From Nitrospira sp. (GTDB lineage Bacteria > Nitrospirota > Nitrospiria > Nitrospirales > Nitrospiraceae), in contig JABMDE010000085.1 of the NCBI GenBank assembly GCA_015904055.1, forward strand, positions 30,598 through 45,148: 14,551 nt of DNA. Reading direction: 5' to 3'. The translations under genes were made by a program, and so were the position numbers. The notes beneath the pieces are model-generated. The model saw only the letters and a list, made by a program, of their open reading frames with translations, had not been told where the DNA came from and did not search any database. Positions 7,579-14,007 of the stretch are shown one piece after another. Numbering within the stretch: the stretch's first letter is position 1; every line of letters begins with the position of its first letter.

Positions 7579-8710
7579 GCGATAGAAACTGGGGAGCATT
7601 CTTTCTCGCTCGACTGCTTTAAGCCATGTCGAGCGCGTGGGGTCAACTCACTTGAGCGCCGGACACGTACAGCAGCGCCCTCCAATTCCATGTGATCTTT
7701 GATCGTTCGTGAATTTCCATGCCGTTTGCGCTGAAGGGCAGGCGGTAGGATGGCCAAGGGGTTTCCTTGCCTTGGCGGAGATCGGAATGATGGACGATAT
7801 CAAGACCAGAATCTACTGGTTAATGGGGCTGCGCATAGTCGTTGTCACGCTGCTGTTGGGGCTCTCTCTCACCTTCCAGCTGACCAAGGGGGAACGAGTT
7901 GAAACATTTTATGCACTGATCGTATTCACCTATGCGGTGACGATTCCCTACGCAGTCATACTTCGAAGGCTTTCAAGCCCTGAGGCGCTCGCTCAATTCG
8001 CTTGGGTTCAGGTCGCCGCCGACTTTCTACTTGAAACGGTATTAATCGCAAGGACGGGAGGCATTGAAAGCCCGTTTGCGGTGCTCTACGTCATCAGTGT
8101 GACGGTGGCAAGTCTCGTCCCTCGGCGCCGTGTGGGGCTTTTGACCGCCAGCTGTTGCATCATTCTTTTCGGAACTCTCACCAACGTTCAACTGTATGGA
8201 TTGACTGAAGTGTGGGGATGGTTGCCACAGACTCGTCTCAGCGCCGCCGAGTCTCTTCAGGCGTTCGGTGTTTACAGCTTGGCTTTTCTGGTCGTCGGGC
8301 TTCTTAGCGGGGCGCTTGCAGATCAGCTGCAACATGCCGATCGGTTACTTCGTGAAAAAGAGCAAGGGCTCAGTCGTCTTCGAGCCTTCCATGAAAATAT
8401 CGTCCATAGCATCAGCAGCGGGGTCTTCACGACGGATGAGCGCGGATGTATTACTTCGTTCAACCCCGCGGCGCAAGAGACGACGGGGTACAGTGCTGAG
8501 CAGGTACGGGGACGTCGCTGGCGGGAAGTGTTCAATTGGCACCCCGCTCAGCCGGAAGACGAAGGTCTGCTCAATAGGTCTGCCCATAGCAGATTCGAGG
8601 TGGAATGCAAGCGGGCCGACGGCAATCGGTTGATTCTTGGGATGACGCTCGCGCGGTTGCATGAACAGGGAACTGAAACAGGGTTCGTTGGAGTGTTCAA
8701 GGATCTCACG
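6855..8710 (+). repeat. 1,856 bp direct duplication, copy 1 (pilC 3' part, gap, pilS 5' part)
   Basis: This segment matches 12152-14007 in the same orientation at a constant offset of 5,297. The match begins with GAGCGCGATGG (preceding bases CCG versus CAA) and ends with GGATCTCACG (following bases TCATC versus CAAAT). Roughly 90% of bases agree by eye. Small insertions and deletions in the pilC-pilS gap cancel out, so total length is equal. Flanks on both sides are yggT sequence. No transposase, terminal inverted repeats or target-site duplication is visible, so this is not a recognisable transposon. Confidence 0.95.
7607..7635 (+). promoter_or_regulatory. conserved intergenic hairpin, copy 1
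   Basis: CGCTCGAC pairs perfectly with GTCGAGCG around a 13-base loop, about 28 bp after the PilC stop. The equivalent hairpin in copy 2 has CGCTCAAC and GTTGAGCG, so one G-C pair has become A-T with both arms changed. No T-run follows. It could be an RNA structure between pilC and pilS or an operator with dyad symmetry. The rest of the 7579-7786 gap holds no convincing promoter. Confidence 0.55.
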
Positions 8711-8719
8711 TCATCTTGA
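7790..8719 (+). CDS. PilS-like sensor fragment: six membrane helices plus PAS, no kinase domain
   Basis: A 309-residue product. Six hydrophobic helices lie between residues about 14 and 180, followed by a short linker helix and a PAS domain at about 197-307 ('ENIVHSISSGVFTTDERGC', 'ITSFNPAAQETTGY'). It matches residues 1-307 of the pilS at 13087 with 19 differences, then ends with Ser-Ser and a stop because the duplication ends there. The H-box, dimerisation helix and ATPase domain are absent, so it cannot signal as a kinase itself. It could dimerise with full PilS or be non-functional. The start is chosen by alignment with the second copy; an adjacent ATG at 7787 exists only here, and GGCGGAG lies upstream. 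The frame is open to 7709 but without support. Confidence 0.75.
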   Translation: MDDIKTRIYWLMGLRIVVVTLLLGLSLTFQLTKGERVETFYALIVFTYAVTIPYAVILRRLSSPEALAQFAWVQVAADFLLETVLIARTGGIESPFAVLYVISVTVASLVPRRRVGLLTASCCIILFGTLTNVQLYGLTEVWGWLPQTRLSAAESLQAFGVYSLAFLVVGLLSGALADQLQHADRLLREKEQGLSRLRAFHENIVHSISSGVFTTDERGCITSFNPAAQETTGYSAEQVRGRRWREVFNWHPAQPEDEGLLNRSAHSRFEVECKRADGNRLILGMTLARLHEQGTETGFVGVFKDLTSS

Positions 8720-8805
8720 TATTTCTGCAGAAATTTATTGTGCCGTCGCTCGCTCAGATGGCTGCGACGATTGGGTCGGGAGCCAGTACAGGGGGGATAC
8801 CATGA
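8710..8805 (+). pseudogene. yggT: 3' remnant of yggT
   Basis: In the frame shifted relative to the sensor fragment, codons from 8710 read 'VILIFLQKFIVPSLAQMA' and onward for 31 residues to a TGA at 8803-8805. This hydrophobic stretch is what is expected at the C-terminal helix of a YggT protein. It sits immediately beyond the duplication and has no start codon of its own. Together with residues 1-58 at 6679 it would rebuild yggT apart from about 15-18 codons around the conserved 'PP-G-D-SP' loop. Its stop overlaps the divIVA start (ATGA at 8802-8805), showing that yggT and divIVA were once coupled. The reading is inferred from pattern and context; a profile search would confirm it. Confidence 0.72.
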
Positions 8806-9314
8806 AAATTACACCGCTCGATATTCAGCAGATGGTTTTTCGCGTCAAGCTTCGCGGGTACGATCAGGAAGAGGTGAACCGTTTTTTGGAGGAAGTAGCG
8901 CAAACCGTGGAGTCTCTGAATCGTGACAACGCGGGGTTGCGTGAGCGCATGACTTCGTTAGAGCATCAGGTGGCGGACCTGAAGCGGACGGAGTTGACAT
9001 TGTCCAACACGTTAGTTTCAGCGCAGTCGCTGGCCGAAGATGTGAAGCGAAGCGCTCAGCGTGATGCCGAATTGATCGTTAAGGAAGCGGAATTGAAGGC
9101 GAGTGAACTGTTCCGGCAGGCACGGGTTGAGTTGGCCGACACGCAACGGGATCTTTCGATGTTGCACAAGCAACGGCTGCTGATGGTCGAACGGATGCGG
9201 GCGACACTTCATACCTTCGAGCGGATGTTGGATGTCGAAACAAGCGAAGCCTACCAGGATAGCGGAATGGTGTCTGAAGATAAGATGCAGGGGGAGTCAA
9301 GTCCTGCCCGCTGA
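8802..9314 (+). CDS. divIVA: DivIVA-domain cell division / polarity protein
   Basis: Coiled-coil protein of the DivIVA family, which binds negatively curved membrane at poles and septa and recruits division or wall-growth factors. Seen: 170 residues. The N-terminal lipid-binding domain shows the family start 'MKITPLDIQQMVFRVKLRGY' followed by 'DQEEVNRFLEEVAQTVESL'. Long heptad-like coiled coil then runs from about residue 35 to 150, with an acidic, disordered tail. GGGGGG lies 6 bases before the ATG. The frame stays open upstream to 8661, but that stretch is duplicated pilS and yggT sequence in other frames, so the start at 8802 is clear. The position after yggT is the same as in many Gram-positive ylmG-divIVA blocks. 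The upstream coupling gene has been disrupted, which may change its expression. Confidence 0.92.
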   Translation: MKITPLDIQQMVFRVKLRGYDQEEVNRFLEEVAQTVESLNRDNAGLRERMTSLEHQVADLKRTELTLSNTLVSAQSLAEDVKRSAQRDAELIVKEAELKASELFRQARVELADTQRDLSMLHKQRLLMVERMRATLHTFERMLDVETSEAYQDSGMVSEDKMQGESSPAR

Positions 9315-9324
9315 ATAATAGCGG
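9308..9324 (+). terminator. weak hairpin at the divIVA stop
   Basis: CCGCT pairs with AGCGG across a 7-base loop, overlapping the divIVA stop codon, followed by CGTTGTTCTCTTG, which is moderately T-rich. Only five pairs form, so termination would be weak or partial. The hydrolase gene starts 20-60 bp later with no clear promoter between them. Confidence 0.2.
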
Positions 9325-9373
9325 CGTTGTTCTCTTGTATGCGGGGTCTTCCCCGGTCGAGCGTATCGCGATT

Positions 9374-10504
9374 ATGCTGGTTCCTTCCTCACTTCGCTCG
9401 GCACTGGATCAAGCTGTTGTCGGTGGAGTTTTCCCCGGGGCCGTTCTTGCCATTCGGCAGGGCGGAGAGCGTGTCTGTGTCATACCAGCCGGGCGTCTCT
9501 CAACTGATCCTCCAGGCAGTGCCGTCACGGCATCGACGATCTACGACTTAGCATCGCTGACGAAGCCGTTGGCGGCGGTCACGGCTATAGCCTTACTGGT
9601 TCAACGCGGCCAATGCCGGCTTGATGATCGTGTCGATTCAGTGCTGCACGCATTGGAGGGGGCTGCTGTCGGGCCTGCGACGCTTCGGCAGTTGTTGACC
9701 CATAGTTCCGGCCTGCCGGGTTGGCGTGGGTTCTACGAACGGTTGAGCCGGGATGCATCCCTGCCGTCTTCCCCGGAAGCCAGGGCAGAAGTTAGCCGAC
9801 AGGTTCTACACATGATTGCAAACGAGGGGCTTATCTATGGAAGGGGTGAGAGGAGCCTCTATAGTGATCTCGGATTCATACTGCTGGGTCTGATAGTTGA
9901 ACGGCTTAGCGGCACTCCATTAGACCGATTTGTGTGTGAACAGATCGTCCAGCCTTTGAACGCGCCGCCGCTCTGTTTTTTGCCAACCGACAGTGAGGGG
10001 GCATCTCGGAGGAATTCGATGATCGACTCGATCGCTCCCACGGAACGGGATTTCTGGAGAGGGCGTCTCCTCTGTGGCGAGGTCCATGATGAAAATGCGG
10101 CGGCGCTTGGTGGTGTCGCCGGGCATGCGGGACTTTTCGGGACTGCGGAGGCCGTACTTGCGTTGACGGGAGCCTGGTTGACTGCGTATCACCACAAACC
10201 TTCGATTCTTAATCCGGAGGTTGTGTCGGATTTTTCAAAAAGACAGTTGAATATACCTGGATCCAGCTGGGCGATAGGATGGGATACGCCCTCTTCGCCC
10301 TCTTCATCAGGGCGATACTTTTCACCCGAGTCATTTGGCCATCTGGGTTATACGGGGACATCGGTCTGGATCGATCCAGCGTGTGAACTAGAGGTGGTAC
10401 TGCTTTCGAATCGGGTGCACCCGACCAGGAAGAATGAGGGGATTAGGACCTATCGCCCGATGATTCACGATCTTGTCTATCAGGAATGCGTGCAAGCTCG
10501 TTAG
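9374..10504 (+). CDS. serine hydrolase, beta-lactamase / penicillin-binding-protein-like family
   Basis: Member of the class C beta-lactamase-related serine hydrolases (Pfam beta-lactamase, PF00144), which includes D,D-peptidases, esterases and AmpH/EstB-like enzymes. Seen, numbering from the ATG at 9374 (376 residues): the nucleophile motif 'SLTK' at 61-64, 'YSD' at 163-165 in place of the Tyr-x-Asn motif, the family stretch 'GGVAGHAGLFGTA' near 246-258, and 'GYTGT' at 325-329 in place of Lys-Thr-Gly. No signal peptide is obvious, so it may be cytoplasmic or the start is wrong. A TTG at 9335 would add 13 residues. Neither start has a strong ribosome-binding site. The substrate cannot be named; a murein peptide or ester is plausible from the neighbourhood but not shown. 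Confidence 0.85.
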   Translation: MLVPSSLRSALDQAVVGGVFPGAVLAIRQGGERVCVIPAGRLSTDPPGSAVTASTIYDLASLTKPLAAVTAIALLVQRGQCRLDDRVDSVLHALEGAAVGPATLRQLLTHSSGLPGWRGFYERLSRDASLPSSPEARAEVSRQVLHMIANEGLIYGRGERSLYSDLGFILLGLIVERLSGTPLDRFVCEQIVQPLNAPPLCFLPTDSEGASRRNSMIDSIAPTERDFWRGRLLCGEVHDENAAALGGVAGHAGLFGTAEAVLALTGAWLTAYHHKPSILNPEVVSDFSKRQLNIPGSSWAIGWDTPSSPSSSGRYFSPESFGHLGYTGTSVWIDPACELEVVLLSNRVHPTRKNEGIRTYRPMIHDLVYQECVQAR

Positions 10505-10818
10505 GGCAGGTCGGCGTATTCGACCCAGGTTTCTTTTTCCGCCAGGTAGCGTGTCCCTTTGAAGTTCGCTCTGGTTCTCATTCGAGTGAATCCAAACTCC
10601 TGAAGTTTGTCCACCAGTTCTTTGACTGTCGCTGCGATGGTGGAATGGGATCCGCTTTCGACGGTGAGGGCTTCGTACATGACCTTTGCCGCGTATCCCG
10701 ATGCAGTTCGGTTTACAAGGATGGCGCGATTGAAATATCGGTCGCTCGGATCAATGCCTTCGACCTGGTGTTTCTCAACGAGCCCTTCTTTTCTGAACAT
10801 CAGGGGCAATGTGCTCAT
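10501..10818 (-). CDS. small conserved-looking hypothetical protein
   Basis: A 105-residue protein transcribed against its neighbours and overlapping the hydrolase stop by 4 bp (tail to tail). The start is fixed by GGAGGAG, 3 bases before the ATG at 10818. It is supported by a promoter just upstream whose -10 hexamer lies inside the longer open frame reaching 10902, so that longer form is unlikely. The sequence is soluble-looking and mixed charged, with 'YFNRAILVNRTASGYAAKV', a helix-rich 'AATVKELVDKLQEFGFTRMR' and a C-terminal 'YLAEKETWVEYADLP'. There is no membrane helix, signal peptide or known motif. The alternating pattern suggests a small alpha/beta fold. I do not recognise the family. 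Confidence 0.75.
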   Translation of the reverse strand: MSTLPLMFRKEGLVEKHQVEGIDPSDRYFNRAILVNRTASGYAAKVMYEALTVESGSHSTIAATVKELVDKLQEFGFTRMRTRANFKGTRYLAEKETWVEYADLP

Positions 10819-10861
10819 GTACTCCTCCGCAAATTCCATACAGGACGGGAATGGATCGCAA

Positions 10862-10890
10862 ATTATAGGGCGCTTTTTCGGCGACTGCAA
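10862..10890 (-). promoter_or_regulatory. sigma70-type promoter for the small minus-strand gene
   Basis: Reading the minus strand, TTGCAG, 17 bases and a perfect TATAAT. Transcription would start near 10855, about 37 bases before the ATG at 10818. The exact spacing and perfect -10 make this a good candidate even though the -35 is only half matched. Confidence 0.6.
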
Positions 10891-10895
10891 CCGCG

Positions 10896-10924
10896 TTGAC
10901 AAGATGGATTTCGGTTACTATGAT
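10896..10924 (+). promoter_or_regulatory. sigma70-type promoter for pgsA
   Basis: A perfect TTGACA, 17 bases, then TATGAT (5 of 6). Transcription would start near 10931, leaving a leader of about 40 bases before the pgsA ATG. Its -35 lies only 5 bp from the -35 of the minus-strand promoter, so the two are back to back. Both could be affected by one regulator bound between them. The short symmetry CAAC-CGC-GTTG (10888-10898) spans the gap. Confidence 0.7.
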
Positions 10925-10971
10925 GCGTCCCCCTCTCCCATGTTTGGAGGTTTTGTTCGAACTCCAGCCCC

Positions 10972-11514
10972 ATGAACATCCCCAACAGCCTGACACTGCT
11001 CCGTATTCTGCTGGTTCCCGTATTCATCGGGTTCATGACATATGGCGCATATGGGGTTGCGCTCCTTGTGTTGCTAGTGGCAGGGCTTACCGATGCGATC
11101 GACGGTCTCCTCGCGCGTAGATGGAATCAGCAAACGCGGTTGGGGGCGGTCTTGGATCCTCTTGCAGACAAGTTGCTTCTGACATCGGGATTCATCACGC
11201 TGTCGATACTCCATCTCATTCCGTCGTGGCTGGTCATCGTAGTCGTGAGCCGTGACGTGATTCTCTTGTTAGGCACGGCTGTCGCGCATGTCACCGGGAC
11301 TCCCATTGACGTGACGCCGACATTTTGGGGTAAAGGAACGACTGCGCTGCAGTTGAGCTATGTGCTCCTGGTTATCTTGCTGACCTGGCTCGATCTCGGG
11401 CTCTCGCTCCTCACGCCGCTGTTAGTAACGACAGTCGGATTTACCCTTGCCTCAGGATTGCACTATGTCTATCGAGGGTATACGCACTCCAGCGCAGCTC
11501 CTCCAGCGTCATGA
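10972..11514 (+). CDS. pgsA: CDP-diacylglycerol--glycerol-3-phosphate 3-phosphatidyltransferase
   Basis: Membrane enzyme that transfers a phosphatidyl group from CDP-diacylglycerol to glycerol-3-phosphate, the committed step to phosphatidylglycerol and cardiolipin. Seen: 180 residues, usual length. It starts with the family-typical 'MNIPNSLTLLRILLVPVFIG' and carries the full CDP-alcohol phosphotransferase motif D41-x2-D44-G45-x2-A48-R49-x8-G58-x3-D62-x3-D66. Four to six hydrophobic helices follow. The ATG has little ribosome-binding sequence directly before it (a GGAGG lies about 20 bases upstream), but a strong promoter precedes it. CDP-alcohol transferases share the motif, so a different acceptor is possible, though size and N-terminus favour PgsA. 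Confidence 0.93.
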   Translation: MNIPNSLTLLRILLVPVFIGFMTYGAYGVALLVLLVAGLTDAIDGLLARRWNQQTRLGAVLDPLADKLLLTSGFITLSILHLIPSWLVIVVVSRDVILLLGTAVAHVTGTPIDVTPTFWGKGTTALQLSYVLLVILLTWLDLGLSLLTPLLVTTVGFTLASGLHYVYRGYTHSSAAPPAS

Positions 11515-11605
11515 CGATGCCCATGGTGTCTGGATCGCCCGCCCGCACAGGGAAATAATGCAATTGTTTTGACAGGTTTTCGACCTCCCAGTAGACTCGC
11601 CTCAT
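11441..11605 (-). CDS. possible small protein antisense to the pgsA 3' end
   Basis: A 54-codon open frame from an ATG at 11605 (or a GTG 6 bases earlier with GGTGAG upstream). Half lies in the otherwise empty pgsA-pilC gap and half is antisense to pgsA. The part outside pgsA shows G/C-rich third positions like real genes here, and reads 'MRRVYWEVENLSKQLHYF' then 'PVRAGDPDTMGIVMTLEEL'. It has no strong ribosome-binding site, no visible promoter and no recognised family. It also overlaps the pilC promoter on the other strand. It could be a real small gene, a remnant of a longer one, or chance. Confidence 0.25.
   Translation of the reverse strand: MRRVYWEVENLSKQLHYFPVRAGDPDTMGIVMTLEELRWSAYTLDRHSAILRQG
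11569..11597 (+). promoter_or_regulatory. sigma70-type promoter for pilC
   Basis: A perfect TTGACA, 17 bases, then TAGACT (4 of 6). Transcription would begin near 11604, leaving about 57 bases before the pilC ATG, with an AGGACGAG ribosome-binding region about 10 bases before it. The 11515-11660 gap holds nothing else on this strand. This promoter is not in the duplicated segment, so copy 1 relies on the proC/yggT transcript. Confidence 0.5.
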
Positions 11606-11660
11606 AGTCACGATTGTCTCACCAACCGGCTGATAGAGCCGTAACAGGACGAGTAGACCT

Positions 11661-12875
11661 ATGGCTACGTTTGCATATGTCGGGCGGAGCAAGTCAGGAG
11701 CAGTCAAAAAGGGCGAGCTTGTTGCCAAGTCGCGCGATGAAGCGGTCGAGCAACTGCGTAAACAAAGTGTCGTTGTAACGAGCCTTGAGGAAAAAGCAGC
11801 CAGACAAGGGTTTTCACTCAGTTTTGGCAGCGGGGTGAACGAGAAGGATCTTGTCGTGTTCACCCGTCAATTTGGGACGATGATCAATGCCGGATTGCCC
11901 TTGATCCAGTGTCTCGAAATTCTCTCGACACAATCCGAAAATGCTGCATTGCGGAAGGCGATTGGTGAGGTCAAAGTGCAGGTTGAGGGAGGATCGACCT
12001 TTTCCGATGCGCTTCGCAAGCATCCCAAAATTTTCGACGACTTGTACGTCAACATGGTTCATGCAGGAGAAGTCGGCGGGTTGCTGGATACGATTCTCAA
12101 CCGTCTGTCCAAACACATCGAAAAAGCTATGAAGCTGAAGGCACAGATCAAGAGCGCGATGGTGTATCCGGCCGCCATCGTCGGAATCGCCGGCATTGTG
12201 ATTACCGTACTCATGATCTGGGTCATTCCTGTCTTCGAGAAGATGTTCAAGGACATGTCTGGTGGGAAAATGGCTCTTCCGGGGCCGACGCAACTTGTGA
12301 TCGATATGAGCAATTTTGCGCAGGCGTATTGGTATATCATCTTGGCAGTGATTATAGGGACTGTGATTGCATTCAAGAAATACTATGGCACTACCCAGGG
12401 GAGGCTGGCGATCGATAAGTTCGTATTGAAGCTGCCGGTGTTTGGAGACTTGATCAGGAAGGCGTCAGTGGCAAAGTTTACCCGTACCCTTGGCACGTTG
12501 CTGGCCAGCGGCGTGCCATTACTGGAGGCCTTGACGATTTGCGCAAAGACCTCGGGAAACAAAGTCGTTGAAAATTCGCTACTGGAGGCAAAGGTCAGTA
12601 TCAGTGGCGGGAAAACGATCTCTGAGCCGTTGGCCAAGAGCGGGACGTTTCCTAAAATGGTGACTCACATGATTTCAGTCGGGGAGTCGACGGGCGCGTT
12701 GGACAGCATGCTGGGGAAAATTGCAGATTTCTACGAGGATGAGGTGGACCAAGCCGTGACGAATCTCACGGCGCTCTTGGAACCCATGATGATGGTGTTT
12801 CTTGGTACCACTGTAGGGTTTATTGTGGTGGCAATGTATCTGCCGATCTTTACAATGGCGCAAGCTATCGGATAA
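11661..12875 (+). CDS. pilC: type IV pilus inner-membrane platform protein PilC
   Basis: Polytopic inner-membrane protein of the T2SF/GspF family that links the PilB and PilT motor ATPases to pilin assembly. Seen: 404 residues, the standard length. The N-terminal 'FAYVGRSKSGAVKKGELVA' is family-typical. The first T2SF domain is at about 68-190 ('FTRQFGTMINAGLPLIQCLE'), with membrane helices near 168-190 and 215-235. The second T2SF domain is at about 265-390 ('KFTRTLGTLLASGVPLLEAL', 'LAKSGTFPKMVTHMI'), with a final helix. Own promoter upstream, and pilS follows 211 bp later. The motor ATPase pilB, usually adjacent, is not in the window. Residues 165-404 are the parent, or sister, of the chimera at 6679. 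Confidence 0.96.
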   Translation: MATFAYVGRSKSGAVKKGELVAKSRDEAVEQLRKQSVVVTSLEEKAARQGFSLSFGSGVNEKDLVVFTRQFGTMINAGLPLIQCLEILSTQSENAALRKAIGEVKVQVEGGSTFSDALRKHPKIFDDLYVNMVHAGEVGGLLDTILNRLSKHIEKAMKLKAQIKSAMVYPAAIVGIAGIVITVLMIWVIPVFEKMFKDMSGGKMALPGPTQLVIDMSNFAQAYWYIILAVIIGTVIAFKKYYGTTQGRLAIDKFVLKLPVFGDLIRKASVAKFTRTLGTLLASGVPLLEALTICAKTSGNKVVENSLLEAKVSISGGKTISEPLAKSGTFPKMVTHMISVGESTGALDSMLGKIADFYEDEVDQAVTNLTALLEPMMMVFLGTTVGFIVVAMYLPIFTMAQAIG

Positions 12876-14007
12876 GCGATAGAAGCTGGAGTATTCTTTC
12901 TCGCTCAACATGATTCAAGCCCTGTTGAGCGGGTGGGGTTCACTCGCTCGAGCAGCGGACACGTACAGCGGCGCCCTCCAATTCCATGTGATCTTTGGTC
13001 GTTCGTGAGTTTCCATGCCGTTTGACCTGTAAGGGGAGACGGTAGGATGGGCAAGGGGTTCCCTTGTCTTGGCGAGGGCCGGAATTATGGACGATATCAA
13101 GACCAGAATTTACTGGTTAATGGGGCTGCGCATTGTCGTGGTCACGCTGCTGTTGGGGCTCTCCCTCACCTTCCAGCTGACCAAGGGAGAACGAGTCGAA
13201 ACCTTTTATGCACTGATTGCGTTCACCTATGCGGTGACAATCCCCTACGCAGTCATCCTTCGAAGGCTTTCAAGTTCTGAGGCACTCGCTCAGTTCGCTT
13301 GGGTTCAGGTCGCCGTCGACTTGCTACTTGAAACGGTATTGATCGCAAGGACGGGAGGCATCGAAAGCCCGTTTGCGGTGCTCTACGTCATTAGTGTAAC
13401 GGTGGCGAGTCTTGTTCCTCGGCGCCGAGTCGGACTTCTGACCGCTAGTTGCTGCATCATTCTTTTCGGAATTCTCACCAATATCCAACTGTATGGATTG
13501 ACTGAAGTGTGGGGATGGTTGCCGCAGACTCGGCTCAGTGCCGCTGAGTCTCTTCAGGCGTTCGGTGTCTACAGCCTGGCTTTTCTGGTCGTCGGGCTTC
13601 TTAGCGGGGCGCTTGCAGATCAGCTGCAACGTGCTGATCAATCACTTCGTGAAAAAGAGCAAGGGCTCAATCGCCTTCGGGCCTTCCATGAAAATATCGT
13701 CCATAGCATCAGCAGCGGAGTCTTCACGACGGATGCGCGCGGATGCATTACCTCATTCAATCCTGCGGCACAAGAAACCACGGGGTACGGCGTTGAGCAG
13801 GTCCAGGGACGTCGTTGGCAGGAAGTGTTCAACTGGCATCCGGCTCAGCCGGAAGACGAAGGTCTGTTCAAGAGGTCTGCCCATAGCAGATTTGAGGTGG
13901 AATGCAAGCGGGCTGACGGCAATCGGCTGATTCTTGGGATGACGTTTGCGCCGTTGCATGAACAGGGAACTGAAACAGGGTTCGTTGGAGTGTTTAAGGA
14001 TCTCACG
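12152..14007 (+). repeat. 1,856 bp direct duplication, copy 2 (within intact pilC-pilS)
   Basis: Counterpart of 6855-8710. Here both ends fall inside intact genes (pilC codon 164 and pilS codon 307), which marks this as the arrangement closest to ancestral. Between the copies lie 3.4 kb containing the yggT remnant, divIVA, the hydrolase, the small minus-strand gene, pgsA and the 5' part of pilC. Confidence 0.95.
12902..12931 (+). promoter_or_regulatory. conserved intergenic hairpin, copy 2
   Basis: CGCTCAACA pairs with TGTTGAGCG (9 bp) around a 12-base loop, 27 bases after the pilC stop. The stem differs from copy 1 by a paired G-C to A-T change and one extra base pair, while the loop has drifted. 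The remaining gap up to 13086 contains the conserved GGACACGTACAGC and CCCTCCAATTCCATGTGATC stretches, whose role I cannot tell. Confidence 0.55.

Noticed and set aside
7709..7786. Upstream extension of the sensor fragment to 7709
   Set aside because: The second copy does not share the extension as a reading frame into pilS, and alignment plus the ribosome-binding site place the start at 7787-7790.
7741..7789. Sigma54 promoter before pilS
   Set aside because: TGGC and TTGC are present near 7751-7771, but the spacing is too long for a -24/-12 element.
6855..8710. Duplication as an insertion sequence or transposon
   Set aside because: There is no transposase frame, no inverted repeats at its ends (GAGCGCGATGG and GGATCTCACG are unrelated), and no target duplication in the flanks.
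10486..10899. 137-residue plus-strand frame over the small minus-strand gene
   Set aside because: The minus frame has a strong ribosome-binding site and promoter, while the plus frame has neither and overlaps the hydrolase end.
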